64,000 nucleotides of DNA from Pedobacter sp. AJM (lineage in GTDB: Bacteria; Bacteroidota; Bacteroidia; Sphingobacteriales; Sphingobacteriaceae), in NCBI RefSeq assembly GCF_002197755.1, contig NZ_NHOT01000015.1, positions 1-64,000 of the forward strand, given 5' to 3'. Below the pieces are notes generated by a model that worked only from the letters and a program-made list of their open reading frames with translations, did not search any database and had not been told where the DNA came from. The stretch's first letter is position 1. Every line of letters begins with the position of its first letter. Positions 41,858 to 51,121 of the stretch are shown in pieces. The translations under genes were made by a program, and so were the position numbers.

Positions 41858-42481
41858 ATGTACCTTCCACGAAAAAATACTTTCATTTATCGCTTTTTTT
41901 CGTGGTACATTTCATTTATTTTAAAGAAAGATTTTGCGGGCTTTAAATACAATAATCTTCAGCCTGATGACGATGCCTCCATTTTAATTCTGGCCAATCA
42001 TTTCAGCTGGTGGGATGGTTTTTTCATTTTTCATATCAATAAGAAATTATTTAAAAAGCAGTTCCATGTTTTGGTTAATGCAGAAAATTATAACCAAGTT
42101 GGCTTCTTAAAGTATCTCGGGGCATTTGCTGCAGAAAGCAGTGGAAAAGATGTTCTGGGAATGCTGAATTATGCAGCTAAATTATTAGAGGATAAAAATA
42201 ATCTGGTGCTTATCTTCCCTCAGGGTAAGTTACATTCTAATCATTTAAAAAATATCACTTTCGAAAAAGGAGTCATGCAAGTGATCAAATCCTGTCAGAA
42301 AAGATTCAATATCATTTTTGCAGCAACATTTATAGATTATTTTTCCAATCGGAAACCAACCGCGCAAACTTACCTGCAACGATGGGAAAGTGAAGAATAC
42401 ATGAGCTTGCAGTTGCTAAAAAGCGCCTACAATAAACATTATGATCAGTCGGCTGTTAAACAAACACAACTTACCGAATGA
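41858..42481 (+). CDS. PlsC-type acyltransferase (possible carotenoid glycoside acyltransferase)
   Basis: A 207-residue member of the 1-acyl-glycerol-3-phosphate acyltransferase superfamily. The HX4D catalytic motif is NHFSWWDGFF (about residues 48-57), and LIFPQGKLHS takes the place of the FPEGT-like block. The protein is shorter than PlsC and has no strong membrane helix. Its position directly before a GT2 glycosyltransferase (4-bp overlap) and a CruF-like hydratase suggests it acylates a carotenoid glucoside, as CruD does in green sulfur bacteria. That role is inferred from context. The ATG at 41858 is preferred to a TTG at 41843. Confidence 0.75.
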   Translation: MYLPRKNTFIYRFFSWYISFILKKDFAGFKYNNLQPDDDASILILANHFSWWDGFFIFHINKKLFKKQFHVLVNAENYNQVGFLKYLGAFAAESSGKDVLGMLNYAAKLLEDKNNLVLIFPQGKLHSNHLKNITFEKGVMQVIKSCQKRFNIIFAATFIDYFSNRKPTAQTYLQRWESEEYMSLQLLKSAYNKHYDQSAVKQTQLTE

Positions 42482-43575
42482 CCATTTTTATCTATGCTGT
42501 TTTAATTTTTATGGTGATCCGGTTTTCAGTAACCGTTTTTAACTTTCTTTCCAACCCTAAGTTGCCAAGGGTGATAAAACATTATAATGATTTTGTTTCT
42601 ATCCTGATTCCGGCACGTAATGAGGAAGAGGATATTATTCCGCTACTGGAATCGATTAAAAGCCAGGACTATAAAAATTTTGAAGTGATTGTGCTGGATG
42701 ACAACAGTGATGATAAAACATTTGAGCTGGTTGATGCTTTTTCCTTAGAAAACCCACAATTCCGGATTGTGCGGGGAGATGAACTTCCTAAAGGCTGGCT
42801 GGGAAAGAACTATGCCTGCCATCAGCTCGCAGCATTGGCAAAAGGGGAATACCTGCTTTTTTTGGATGCTGATGAAGCAATTAAAAGTGGTTTTATCAAT
42901 AGCCTGATTAACCGGATGAAGGTGGGCAACCTGGCCCTGATCAGTATATTTACCAATCAGGTCATGAAATCTGCAGGTGAATGGCTTACGGTTCCGTTAA
43001 TGCATTTTATTTTATTAAATCTGTTACCTCTGAGGCTGGTGAAATTTTCCGGAAATCCGGCATTTTCGGCGGCAAGCGGACAGTGTATGTTTTTTAAAGC
43101 GGATCATTATAGGAAAAATCAGTGGCACGAAAGGGTTAGAAACAAAGTGGTAGAAGATGTAGAGATTATGAAAGCCGTAAAACTGGAAAAATTTAATGGA
43201 GAAGCTTTATTGGGCAATGGCTTGATATACTGCCGGATGTACAAAAACCTGAATGAAAGTTTAAATGGCTTCAGTAAAAATTTACTGGCAGGTTTTGGTA
43301 ATAATGTGATTATCTTATTATTTTACCAGCTTTTGGTTACTGTAGGACCTTTGGTTTTATTATTAAACTTTAATATCTCTTTACTTGTATTACCATTGAC
43401 ATTAATTTTTTTAAGCAGAATAATGATTTCCTATTTATCAGGACAGCATGTTTTTATCAATTTGATACTGCATCCGTTTCAGATGTTTTTCTTCTTAATG
43501 ATTTCATTTTTATCCATCATACAACATATATTTAAAACAGGCACATGGAAGGGCAGACCGATCAAAGCGATTTAA
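42478..43575 (+). CDS. GT2-family glycosyltransferase (possible carotenoid glycosyltransferase)
   Basis: A 365-residue membrane glycosyltransferase. An N-terminal helix is followed by a GT-A domain: VSILIPARNEEEDIIPLLES, VIVLDDNSDDKT, and LLFLDADEAIKSG with the DxD metal motif. A cluster of helices lies at about 275-355. Members include CrtQ of staphylococci and CruC of Chlorobi, which glucosylate carotenoids. The start overlaps the acyltransferase stop and the stop overlaps the CruF start by 31 bp, so these genes are translationally coupled. The carotenoid role is inferred from this context. Confidence 0.8.
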   Translation: MTIFIYAVLIFMVIRFSVTVFNFLSNPKLPRVIKHYNDFVSILIPARNEEEDIIPLLESIKSQDYKNFEVIVLDDNSDDKTFELVDAFSLENPQFRIVRGDELPKGWLGKNYACHQLAALAKGEYLLFLDADEAIKSGFINSLINRMKVGNLALISIFTNQVMKSAGEWLTVPLMHFILLNLLPLRLVKFSGNPAFSAASGQCMFFKADHYRKNQWHERVRNKVVEDVEIMKAVKLEKFNGEALLGNGLIYCRMYKNLNESLNGFSKNLLAGFGNNVIILLFYQLLVTVGPLVLLLNFNISLLVLPLTLIFLSRIMISYLSGQHVFINLILHPFQMFFFLMISFLSIIQHIFKTGTWKGRPIKAI

Positions 43576-44219
43576 GGATTAAAAAGATTGCAGTTGGCGT
43601 GATCGCTATATTTCATTTGGTAGGGCTGGTTGGCTTTTTGATTCCGGCTACGCAACCCTACTTTATAAAGATGGTGCCTTTTCATTTATTGCTGATGTTT
43701 GCCATTATCGTTTTTACTTATAGTGGCAATGTGAAACGTCTGTCGTTATTTGTCTGCGGTGTTTTTTTGTGTGGCTGGTTGGTTGAAGTATTGGGCGTAC
43801 ATACAGGCAAAATTTTTGGAAGTTATTATTATGGTAGTACTTTGGGCTATAAAATTGCTGCCGTTCCAGTGTTAATGGGTATAAACTGGGTGATTTTGAT
43901 ATTTAGTATAGGCCAAATGATGAAAAGTTTCAAAATTCGAAATAGCATTTTAGCGTCACTAATCGGCGCATTTATGCTCATCACTTTTGATTTTTTTATG
44001 GAGCCAGTAGCCATGAAATTTGATTACTGGCACTGGGATTGGCATGAGATACCCATGCAAAATTATATGGCCTGGTTTATTGTATCTGTTATTTTATTGA
44101 AATTTTATTATGCGCTGGACCTTAAGCAGCAAAAATATATAGGTACCGCAATGTTTACCGCACAGTTAATCTTTTTTGTTGTCTTATACATGACAACCAG
44201 AACAAATATTTTTGCTTAA
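43545..44219 (+). CDS. cruF: CruF-like carotenoid 1,2-hydratase
   Basis: A 224-residue integral membrane protein with about seven helices of the carotenoid biosynthesis/CruF (DUF422) family. CGWLVEVLGVHTGKIFGSYYYG is the family signature, and FDFFMEPVAMKFDYWHWDW is its second, with acidic and aromatic residues. CruF adds water to the psi end of a carotene to give a 1-hydroxy end group. The start lies 31 bp inside the glycosyltransferase gene. Its product is the usual substrate for CrtD (34674-36146) and then for glycosylation, so the set makes chemical sense. Assignment to hydratase rather than a lycopene elongase or cyclase is by similarity of motifs. Confidence 0.82.
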   Translation: MEGQTDQSDLRIKKIAVGVIAIFHLVGLVGFLIPATQPYFIKMVPFHLLLMFAIIVFTYSGNVKRLSLFVCGVFLCGWLVEVLGVHTGKIFGSYYYGSTLGYKIAAVPVLMGINWVILIFSIGQMMKSFKIRNSILASLIGAFMLITFDFFMEPVAMKFDYWHWDWHEIPMQNYMAWFIVSVILLKFYYALDLKQQKYIGTAMFTAQLIFFVVLYMTTRTNIFA

Positions 44220-44224
44220 TTTTG
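44217..44224 (+). promoter_or_regulatory. Candidate -7 element (TAATTTTG) at the cruF stop
   Basis: Matches TAnnTTTG and overlaps the cruF stop codon, 7 bp before the ispH ATG. It could give ispH its own short-leader transcript apart from the operon. Confidence 0.35.
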
Positions 44225-44231
44225 TAGTGCA

Positions 44232-45080
44232 ATGAGTTATAACCTACAAGTCAATATAGATAAATCATCAGGTTTTTGCTTCGGTGTGGTTTACGCTATC
44301 GAAATGGCCGAAGATATTTTAGATAACGAAGGTTATTTATATTGCCTTGGCGATATTGTTCATAATGATGAAGAGGTTGAACGCTTAACCAAACGGGGAT
44401 TAAAAATCATTGATCATGAGGTTTTACAAGGCTTAAGAAACGAGAAAGTTTTAATCAGGGCGCATGGCGAAGCACCATCAACTTATCAGCTGGCCCTTGA
44501 AAACAACCTTACACTGATCGATGCCTCATGTCCGGTGGTGCTAAAACTTCAGAATAGAATCAAAAATTCTCATGATGATGATGAGCAGATTTTGATTTTT
44601 GGTAAACATGGCCATGCAGAAGTGATTGGCTTGCAAGGGCAAACAGATGGTAAAGCCATCGTTTTTCAGGACCTGGCCGAACTTGATCATGTTGAACTTC
44701 CCTCAAAATTTACGTTATACAGCCAAACCACCAAAAGCACAGATAAGTTTTACCACATCAAAGATGAGCTATTGAGTCGCGGTTATGAGGTAAAAGCGAA
44801 TGATACCATTTGCAGACAGGTATCTAACCGGTATCAGGAGCTGGAAAACTTTGTGAGCCATTATGATAAGATCATTTTTGTTTCAGGCAAGAAATCATCC
44901 AACGGAAAAGTGCTTTACGATGTATGTAAAAAATTCAATGATCAATCTCACTTCATTTCGAATATCGAAGAATTAGATTTAAGCTGGTTCGCAGAAAATG
45001 ATAAGGTTGGAATCTGTGGTGCTACTTCCACACCAATGTGGCTGATGGAGAAAGTAAAGGCCCAGCTGGAACAATACTAA
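44232..45080 (+). CDS. ispH: 4-hydroxy-3-methylbut-2-enyl diphosphate reductase
   Basis: Last enzyme of the MEP pathway. It reduces HMBPP to IPP and DMAPP with a [4Fe-4S] cluster. The 282 residues are standard. The three cluster cysteines are Cys16 (SGFCFGV), Cys100 (DASCPVV) and Cys262 (VGICGATSTP). The substrate-binding motifs RAHGEAPS and GKHGHAEVIG, with their histidines, are intact. Sitting 12 bp after cruF, it fits as precursor supply for the carotenoid genes, although isoprenoids are also needed for quinones and bactoprenol. Confidence 0.97.
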   Translation: MSYNLQVNIDKSSGFCFGVVYAIEMAEDILDNEGYLYCLGDIVHNDEEVERLTKRGLKIIDHEVLQGLRNEKVLIRAHGEAPSTYQLALENNLTLIDASCPVVLKLQNRIKNSHDDDEQILIFGKHGHAEVIGLQGQTDGKAIVFQDLAELDHVELPSKFTLYSQTTKSTDKFYHIKDELLSRGYEVKANDTICRQVSNRYQELENFVSHYDKIIFVSGKKSSNGKVLYDVCKKFNDQSHFISNIEELDLSWFAENDKVGICGATSTPMWLMEKVKAQLEQY

Positions 45081-45152
45081 AATCCTCTCCGTATAACTTT
45101 TAGCTGCATTAACTGTTTATGTTGTACATTATAAACATTTAATATCATTCAT

Positions 45153-45827
45153 TTGAAAAAGAATCATGCGTATGTTGGTGTTCTGATTGCGATAGCAGTG
45201 ATTGCTTTATGGTTCACCTCTCTATTCTTCCTTTTGCATTGGAACTTCGCCTGGAGTAATCCACTGGTTTACCTGATGATTTTCGTTCAAATGCATCTCT
45301 ATACCGGCCTGTTTATTACGGCTCATGATGCCATGCACGGCACCATCTCGCCAAATAAAACAGTCAATAATTTCATTGGTTACCTTTCCGTATTCCTCTA
45401 CGCAGGCTTTTTCTATAATCGTTTATATACCAAACACCATAAACACCATCGCCACGTGCATACAACGGATGATCCTGACTTTGCGCCTCATGGTTTCTGG
45501 AAATGGTATTTTCGGTTTATGCTTAATTATGTAACAGTTATTCAACTCATCATTATGGCTGCAGCTTTTAATGTTTTACAGATTTGGTTTAAACAGCAAA
45601 ACTTATTGCTTTTCTGGGTTTTACCATCACTGCTTAGTACTTTTCAATTATTTTATTTCGGCACTTACCAACCACATAAGGGAGATCATGAAAATGAATA
45701 TCACTCCTCAACACTCCAAAAAAATCATCTACTTGCTTTTTTTACCTGTTATTTTTTTGGATATCATTTAGAACATCATCAAAAGCCAGCTACACCTTGG
45801 TGGCAATTGTATAAAACAAAAGGATAA
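45153..45827 (+). CDS. crtW: CrtW-like carotenoid ketolase (fatty acid desaturase superfamily)
   Basis: A 224-residue membrane di-iron enzyme. The three histidine clusters are present: TAHDAMHGTIS, KHHKHHRHVHTTDDPDF, and FGYHLEHHQKPATPWWQL. FGTYQPHKGDHENEYHS precedes the third, and this FGTY-PH block is a hallmark of CrtW-type beta-carotene 4-ketolases as opposed to hydroxylases (CrtZ). It would add a 4-keto group to a beta ring. The start is a TTG at 45153; no suitable in-frame ATG precedes the first helix. It follows ispH by 72 bp. Ketolase specificity is by motif similarity only. Confidence 0.82.
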   Translation: MKKNHAYVGVLIAIAVIALWFTSLFFLLHWNFAWSNPLVYLMIFVQMHLYTGLFITAHDAMHGTISPNKTVNNFIGYLSVFLYAGFFYNRLYTKHHKHHRHVHTTDDPDFAPHGFWKWYFRFMLNYVTVIQLIIMAAAFNVLQIWFKQQNLLLFWVLPSLLSTFQLFYFGTYQPHKGDHENEYHSSTLQKNHLLAFFTCYFFGYHLEHHQKPATPWWQLYKTKG

Positions 45828-46004
45828 ATATTTCATTTTGTATCTCAATGCCTTTTCGAAAATCTTAACTATTCAATCTTTAAGATTCACCGCATTTATT
45901 AAATACTACTTTTTCTTGACCAAAAAGTGTCGGGCATCACATTTTAACAATAGGCATAAAACAATTAAAACGCGATATTTGCACCACAAAACATATTTTT
46001 ATCA

Positions 46005-47015
46005 ATGAGCAAAAAGGGAATTTTACTTGTAAATTTAGGAACACCTGATAGTCCGGCAACACCTGACGTTAGAAAATATCTTGATCAGTTTTTGATGGAT
46101 GAGCGGGTAATTGATATTCCTAAATTGAACAGAACATTATTGGTAAAAGGAATTATTGTTCCCTTCCGAAGTCCTAAAACGGCTAAATTGTATAAAGAAA
46201 TCTGGAATGAAAATGGCTCTCCATTGCTTTATTATAGCCGTTTACAGGCGCAGATGCTGCAGGAAAGATTGGGAGGTGAATATCATGTAGAACTGGCGAT
46301 GCGTTATCAAAGCCCGTCAATCGCATCGGCATTGGCCAACTTAAAAGCGGGCCTGGTTGAAAGTATTCAGGTCATTCCGATGTTCCCGCAATATGCTTCT
46401 GCAAGTTCGGGCTCGGTCATGCAGTTGGTGATGGAACTGGTGAGTAAATGGCAAACAGTACCACCTATTTCTTTTGTAAATTCTTTCCATGATAATGAAT
46501 TGATGATTCAGGTATTTGCCGAAAATGCCAGAAAGCATAACATTGAAGATTTTGATCATGTGCTTTTTAGTTTTCATGGATTACCGGAACGCCAGCTTTT
46601 AAAATGTGATCACACCGGAAGCTACTGTTTAAAAACAGCTGATTGCTGCCAGATGTTAAACGATACCAATAAATTTTGTTACTCTGCACAAGGACATGAT
46701 ACAGCACGATTAATTGCGAAGGAATTAAACTTAAGGAGAGATCAGTATACGGTTTGCTTTCAGTCGCGGTTAGGAAAAGAACCCTGGGTACAACCGTATA
46801 CCACCGATGTATTGAAAAAACTGGCTGCAGAAGGTAAAAAGCGATTATTGGTTTTCAGTCCGGCATTTGTTGCCGATTGTTTGGAAACACTTTATGAAAT
46901 AACCGTTGAATATCATGAAGAATTCAGGGCATTAGGTGGCGAACACGTACAATTGGTAGAAAGCTTAAATGATAGTCCGGTGTTTATTGAAGCATTGGCA
47001 GGTATGATAAAATAA
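46005..47015 (+). CDS. hemH: Ferrochelatase
   Basis: Terminal heme enzyme inserting Fe2+ into protoporphyrin IX. The 336 residues are normal. Visible motifs are ILLVNLGTPDSPATPDVRKYL at the start, the catalytic His in FSFHGLPERQLLKC, CFQSRLGKEPWVQPYT, and VFSPAFVADCLETLYEI. Extra cysteines (KCDHTGSYC, DCCQML) recall forms with a C-x-x-C-type insertion, but I cannot say whether they hold a cluster. It is followed 9 bp later by gntK. Confidence 0.96.
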   Translation: MSKKGILLVNLGTPDSPATPDVRKYLDQFLMDERVIDIPKLNRTLLVKGIIVPFRSPKTAKLYKEIWNENGSPLLYYSRLQAQMLQERLGGEYHVELAMRYQSPSIASALANLKAGLVESIQVIPMFPQYASASSGSVMQLVMELVSKWQTVPPISFVNSFHDNELMIQVFAENARKHNIEDFDHVLFSFHGLPERQLLKCDHTGSYCLKTADCCQMLNDTNKFCYSAQGHDTARLIAKELNLRRDQYTVCFQSRLGKEPWVQPYTTDVLKKLAAEGKKRLLVFSPAFVADCLETLYEITVEYHEEFRALGGEHVQLVESLNDSPVFIEALAGMIK

Positions 47016-47024
47016 CTTTCTGAA

Positions 47025-47531
47025 ATGGCGAAATTTATAATTTTAATGGGCGTTTCCGGGAGTGGAAAAACAGTGATCGGTAAAGCATTGGCGCCAGTAA
47101 TTAATGCTGAATTCATAGATGGTGATAACCTGCACGCACAAAGAAATGTAGATAAAATGGCTGCGGGTATTCCCCTTACTGATGCCGACAGGCAAGATTG
47201 GCTTGAATTAATTGCTCAGGTAGGGCATAAGCATGTCGCAGCGGGAACAAATTGCATTATTGCCTGCTCTGCGCTTAAAAGAGCGTATCGTGATTTGTTA
47301 AGAAAAGACAATGATTCAATTTGTTTCGTATACCTGAAAGGTAGCTTTGAATTAATACACGAAAGAATTTCAAAAAGATCACATCAATATATGCCTTCCA
47401 GTTTATTGGAAAGTCAGTTTAATACTTTAGAAGAACCTGAAAATGATGAAAAAGATGTTTTTGTTGTTTCGATAGATCAGGAAATTCCAAGGATTGTTGA
47501 TGAAATCGCAAAAGCAGAAATCATTTCGTAA
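47025..47531 (+). CDS. gntK: Gluconokinase
   Basis: P-loop sugar kinase that phosphorylates gluconate to 6-phosphogluconate. The 168 residues show Walker A MGVSGSGKTVIGKAL, the substrate-binding FIDGDNLHAQRNVDKMAAG, LTDADRQDWL, IIACSALKRAYRDLL, and HERISKRSHQYMPSSLLESQ, all characteristic of GntK. It starts 9 bp after hemH and its end overlaps the convergent waaA gene by 11 bp. No gluconate transporter or regulator is adjacent. Confidence 0.94.
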   Translation: MAKFIILMGVSGSGKTVIGKALAPVINAEFIDGDNLHAQRNVDKMAAGIPLTDADRQDWLELIAQVGHKHVAAGTNCIIACSALKRAYRDLLRKDNDSICFVYLKGSFELIHERISKRSHQYMPSSLLESQFNTLEEPENDEKDVFVVSIDQEIPRIVDEIAKAEIIS

Positions 47532-48756
47532 TCATTGAAATGATCTGATCTGTTGCACCCTTTTTACCTGCTACATATTGCTGTGCAGCCATCGCAGCAT
47601 TGGTATTCTCTTTAAAATCATCAAAAGCAATGATTAGTTCATCAGCGGTGCTAATGCTTTTAGCCGCTTCTATAGCAATTAAATCCTTCGCTTCCTGAAA
47701 TTTATCATACTTAGGACCAAAAATTACAGGCAAGCCAAAGGCAACGGCTTCTAAAGTGTTGTGAATGCCAGCACCGAAACCACCACCAATATAAGCTACT
47801 TTTCCATATTGATAAAGTGCAGACAGCATGCCGATATTATCGATGATTAAGATTTGAGATTGGAGATCTGAGATTTTAGATTGGCCAATATTCAGCTGAG
47901 CACTCAAAACTGAAAACCGTACACTACCAACCGGAAACTGTTTTTCTATACTTTCGATATGGCTGGCATGAATTTCATGCGGTGCGATGATGAATTTCCA
48001 ATGGGGATAGCTTTCTGGTAAAACGGATAATAATTTTTCATCTTCAGGCCAGGTACTTCCACATATCAGCGTTGGCGAATCTCCGATAAATGCTTCAATT
48101 AAATCTAATTTTTTCGGTGTTTGAGCATTTTCAAAAACCCGGTCGAAACGTGTATCGCCACTAATAGTTACATTATTTATCCCTATTAATTTTAGTAAAT
48201 CCTCACTTTCTTTATTTTGAACAAAGAAATAAGTAACTGCCGAAAGAATTTTCCGATAGAAGCCACCATACCATTTAAAAAATGCCTGTCCTGGTCTGAA
48301 GATTCCAGAAATTACATACAGCGGAATGCCTCTGCGATGAAGCTCCTTAAAATAAAAATGCCAGAATTCATATTTCGTGAAAATGGCCATCTCGGGGTTA
48401 ATCGCATCCAGAAATTTTTTTGCATTCCCTCTGGTATCGATTGGGAGGTAAAAAACATCAGCCAGGGCATAATTTTTTCTGATTTCATATCCTGATGGCG
48501 AAAAAAACGTGACCACAATTTTTTTTGTGGGATATTTTTCTTTTAATTTTTCCAGTACCGTTCTTCCCTGCTCAAACTCTCCTAAAGATGCAAAATGAAA
48601 CCAGATGTGTTTCTGACTGTTATCTATTCGCCCTGCGATTTGTTGATAAACACTTTTACGCCCGTGAATAAACAGTTTAGCCTTCGCATTAAAGTGTGAA
48701 AATATTCTGATTATTATTGAGTAAATCTGAATTCCGATGGTGTAAAGCAAAAGCAT
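47521..48756 (-). CDS. waaA: 3-deoxy-D-manno-octulosonic acid (Kdo) transferase
   Basis: Inner-membrane GT30 enzyme that adds Kdo from CMP-Kdo to lipid IVA. The 411 residues open with one hydrophobic helix (MLLLYTIGIQIYSIIIRIF). The N-terminal GT-B half has IWFHFASLGEFEQGRTVLEKL, the family's HxASxGE motif. The C-terminal half has LICGSTWPEDE, APHEIHASHI and AYIGGGFGAGIHNTLEAVAFG. The ATG at 48756 is chosen over 48783 because it opens the membrane anchor. It is divergent from ugd. Its presence shows that LPS with a Kdo core is made. Confidence 0.95.
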   Translation of the reverse strand: MLLLYTIGIQIYSIIIRIFSHFNAKAKLFIHGRKSVYQQIAGRIDNSQKHIWFHFASLGEFEQGRTVLEKLKEKYPTKKIVVTFFSPSGYEIRKNYALADVFYLPIDTRGNAKKFLDAINPEMAIFTKYEFWHFYFKELHRRGIPLYVISGIFRPGQAFFKWYGGFYRKILSAVTYFFVQNKESEDLLKLIGINNVTISGDTRFDRVFENAQTPKKLDLIEAFIGDSPTLICGSTWPEDEKLLSVLPESYPHWKFIIAPHEIHASHIESIEKQFPVGSVRFSVLSAQLNIGQSKISDLQSQILIIDNIGMLSALYQYGKVAYIGGGFGAGIHNTLEAVAFGLPVIFGPKYDKFQEAKDLIAIEAAKSISTADELIIAFDDFKENTNAAMAAQQYVAGKKGATDQIISMITK

Positions 48757-48818
48757 AAGTGTAATTTCATATCTTCGTGGCAAGATAAAACGAATATATT
48801 TAAAAAGCTTAAGAATAT

Positions 48819-50129
48819 ATGAAAATAGCCGTTATTGGTACCGGATACGTTGGTTTGGTTACTGGAACATGTTTAGCAGAAACAGGAAATGATGTGATCT
48901 GTGTAGATATAAATGAAAGTAAAGTAAAAAAAATGCAGGATGGAGAAGTGCCCATTTATGAGCCTGGACTGGACCTGTTGTTTCATAGAAATATAGAGCA
49001 GGGGAGGTTAACCTTTACCACTATTCTTGCTGATGCCGTGAAAGATGCACAAATTATCTTCATGGCTTTGCCTACGCCTCCGGGTGGGGACGGGGCGGCT
49101 GACCTTTCCTATATCTTGGGTGCAGCAAAAGATATTTCCAAACTGATTACAGAATATAAAGTTATCGTAAATAAATCTACCGTTCCGGTAGGTACAGCTG
49201 ATCAGGTTAAAGCTGTTTTTCAGGCCAATACTTCCATTGAGGTTGATGTGGTTTCCAACCCGGAGTTTTTAAGGGAAGGTGTAGCTGTTGATGATTTCAT
49301 GAAACCCGATCGTGTGGTTTTGGGTACTAAAAGTGAAAAGGCTAAAAAATTAATGGCTGAACTTTATGGCCCCTATGTTCGTCAGGGAAACCCGATTCTA
49401 TTTATGGATGAGCGTTCTTCTGAATTAACAAAATATGCAGCAAATTCATTCCTGGCTACCAAAATTACCTTTATGAATGAGGTGGCAAACCTTTGTGAAT
49501 TGGTGGGTGCCGATGTGGATGCAGTGAGGAAGGGGATTGGATCAGACGAGCGGATCGGTAAACGTTTTCTTTTTCCTGGCGTAGGCTATGGTGGCTCTTG
49601 TTTTCCCAAAGATGTTCAGGCTTTAGTGAAATCTTCTGATAATTATGCTTATGATTTCCAGATTTTGAAATCAGTTATGGAAGTAAACGAAAGGCAAAAA
49701 ACCATCCTGGTAGATAAGGTACTGAAATATTATAAAAACGATATTAAAGGAAAGCATTTTGCCCTTTGGGGATTGGCATTTAAGCCTGAAACAGATGATA
49801 TCCGCGAAGCGCCGGCTTTATATATCATCAATGCTTTAATTGAAAATGGTGCAACCGTTACGGTATTTGATCCTGAAGCGATGGAAAACGTAAAAGGTGT
49901 TATTGGCGATCTGGTAAAATATGCCAAAAACCAATATGAGGCTTTAGAAAATGCTGATGCATTGCTAATCGCTACAGAATGGTCGGTATTCCGGAATCCG
50001 GATTTTGAAAAAATAGATAAAGTCTTAAAAAATAAAGTAATCTTCGACGGTCGGAATTTGTATGATTTACAAAAAATGATCGATCTTGGTTACTATTATA
50101 ACAGTATAGGCAGAAAATTGATAGATTAA
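48819..50129 (+). CDS. ugd: UDP-glucose 6-dehydrogenase
   Basis: Oxidises UDP-glucose to UDP-glucuronate with two NAD+. The 436 residues carry the N-terminal NAD fold (AVIGTGYVGLVTGTCLAETG), NKSTVPVGTAD, SNPEFLREGVAVDDF, the catalytic Cys261 in GYGGSCFPKDVQAL, and the C-terminal UDP-binding domain with LAFKPETDDIREAP. It starts an operon of closely spaced UDP-sugar genes; the next gene begins 1 bp after its stop. The product feeds the UDP-xylose synthase directly downstream. Confidence 0.96.
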   Translation: MKIAVIGTGYVGLVTGTCLAETGNDVICVDINESKVKKMQDGEVPIYEPGLDLLFHRNIEQGRLTFTTILADAVKDAQIIFMALPTPPGGDGAADLSYILGAAKDISKLITEYKVIVNKSTVPVGTADQVKAVFQANTSIEVDVVSNPEFLREGVAVDDFMKPDRVVLGTKSEKAKKLMAELYGPYVRQGNPILFMDERSSELTKYAANSFLATKITFMNEVANLCELVGADVDAVRKGIGSDERIGKRFLFPGVGYGGSCFPKDVQALVKSSDNYAYDFQILKSVMEVNERQKTILVDKVLKYYKNDIKGKHFALWGLAFKPETDDIREAPALYIINALIENGATVTVFDPEAMENVKGVIGDLVKYAKNQYEALENADALLIATEWSVFRNPDFEKIDKVLKNKVIFDGRNLYDLQKMIDLGYYYNSIGRKLID

Positions 50130-50130
50130 G

Positions 50131-51120
50131 ATGAGTCAGAAAAGAATTTTAATTACAGGTGCAGCCGGATTTTTAGGCTCTCATCTCTGTGATCGTTTTG
50201 TGAAAGAGCATTACCATGTTATTGGCATGGATAATCTGATTACAGGTGATCTGGCCAACATTGAGCACCTTTTCAAACTGGAAAACTTTGAATTTTACAA
50301 TCATGATGTTTCCAAATTTGTACACGTTCCCGGAAAACTTGATTATATTCTTCATTTCGCTTCACCTGCGAGTCCGATAGATTATCTTAAAATCCCGATA
50401 CAAACCTTAAAAGTTGGTTCATTAGGTACGCATAACTTATTGGGTCTGGCCAGAAATAAAGGGGCAAGAATGTTAATTGCTTCAACTTCTGAAGTATATG
50501 GAGATCCAAGTGTTAATCCTCAGCCAGAAGAATATTGGGGAAATGTAAATCCGGTTGGCCCTCGTGGCGTGTATGATGAAGCGAAACGTTTCCAGGAGGC
50601 CATTACTATGGCGTATCATACTTTTCATGGTGTAGAAACCAGAATTGTCAGAATTTTTAACACTTATGGGCCAAGAATGCGCCTAAACGATGGTCGTGTT
50701 TTACCTGCATTTATTGGTCAGGCTTTAAGAGGAGAAGATTTAACTGTTTTTGGTGATGGTACGCAAACCCGTTCATTCTGCTATGTAGACGATTTAATTG
50801 AAGGTATTTATCGTTTACTGATGAGTGAATACGCGCAGCCGGTGAATATTGGTAACCCGGATGAAATCACCATTAAACAATTCTGCGAAGAAATTATCAA
50901 GCTTACCAATACCTCACAAAAAATAGTTTACAGGGAGCTTCCTCAGGATGATCCCAAGCAAAGGCGGCCGGATATTACCAAGGCCCGGGAAATTTTAGGA
51001 TGGGAGCCGAAGGTAGGTCGTGCAGAAGGTTTGAGAATTACTTATGAATATTTCAAATCATTGCCGGCAGAAGCCTTAGAGAAAATTGATCATAAAGATT
51101 TTACTACATTTAACCGTTAA
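50131..51120 (+). CDS. uxs: UDP-glucuronate decarboxylase (UDP-xylose synthase)
   Basis: Extended SDR enzyme that converts UDP-glucuronate to UDP-xylose through a 4-keto intermediate. The 329 residues have the Rossmann motif ITGAAGFLGSHLCDRF, the STSEVYGDP segment, the Tyr148-Lys152 pair in GVYDEAKRFQEA, and RIFNTYGPRMRLNDGRVLP with the Uxs-specific substrate region. It follows ugd by 1 bp, which completes a UDP-glucose to UDP-xylose route. The galE gene begins 1 bp after its stop. Confidence 0.92.
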   Translation: MSQKRILITGAAGFLGSHLCDRFVKEHYHVIGMDNLITGDLANIEHLFKLENFEFYNHDVSKFVHVPGKLDYILHFASPASPIDYLKIPIQTLKVGSLGTHNLLGLARNKGARMLIASTSEVYGDPSVNPQPEEYWGNVNPVGPRGVYDEAKRFQEAITMAYHTFHGVETRIVRIFNTYGPRMRLNDGRVLPAFIGQALRGEDLTVFGDGTQTRSFCYVDDLIEGIYRLLMSEYAQPVNIGNPDEITIKQFCEEIIKLTNTSQKIVYRELPQDDPKQRRPDITKAREILGWEPKVGRAEGLRITYEYFKSLPAEALEKIDHKDFTTFNR

Positions 51121-51121
51121 G

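Noticed and set aside
43545..44219. Lycopene cyclase as the identity of the CruF-like protein
   Set aside because: Length and motifs (GWLVEVLGVHTG, FDFFMEPVAMKFDYW) fit the DUF422/CruF family, not the flavoprotein or CrtYcd cyclases.
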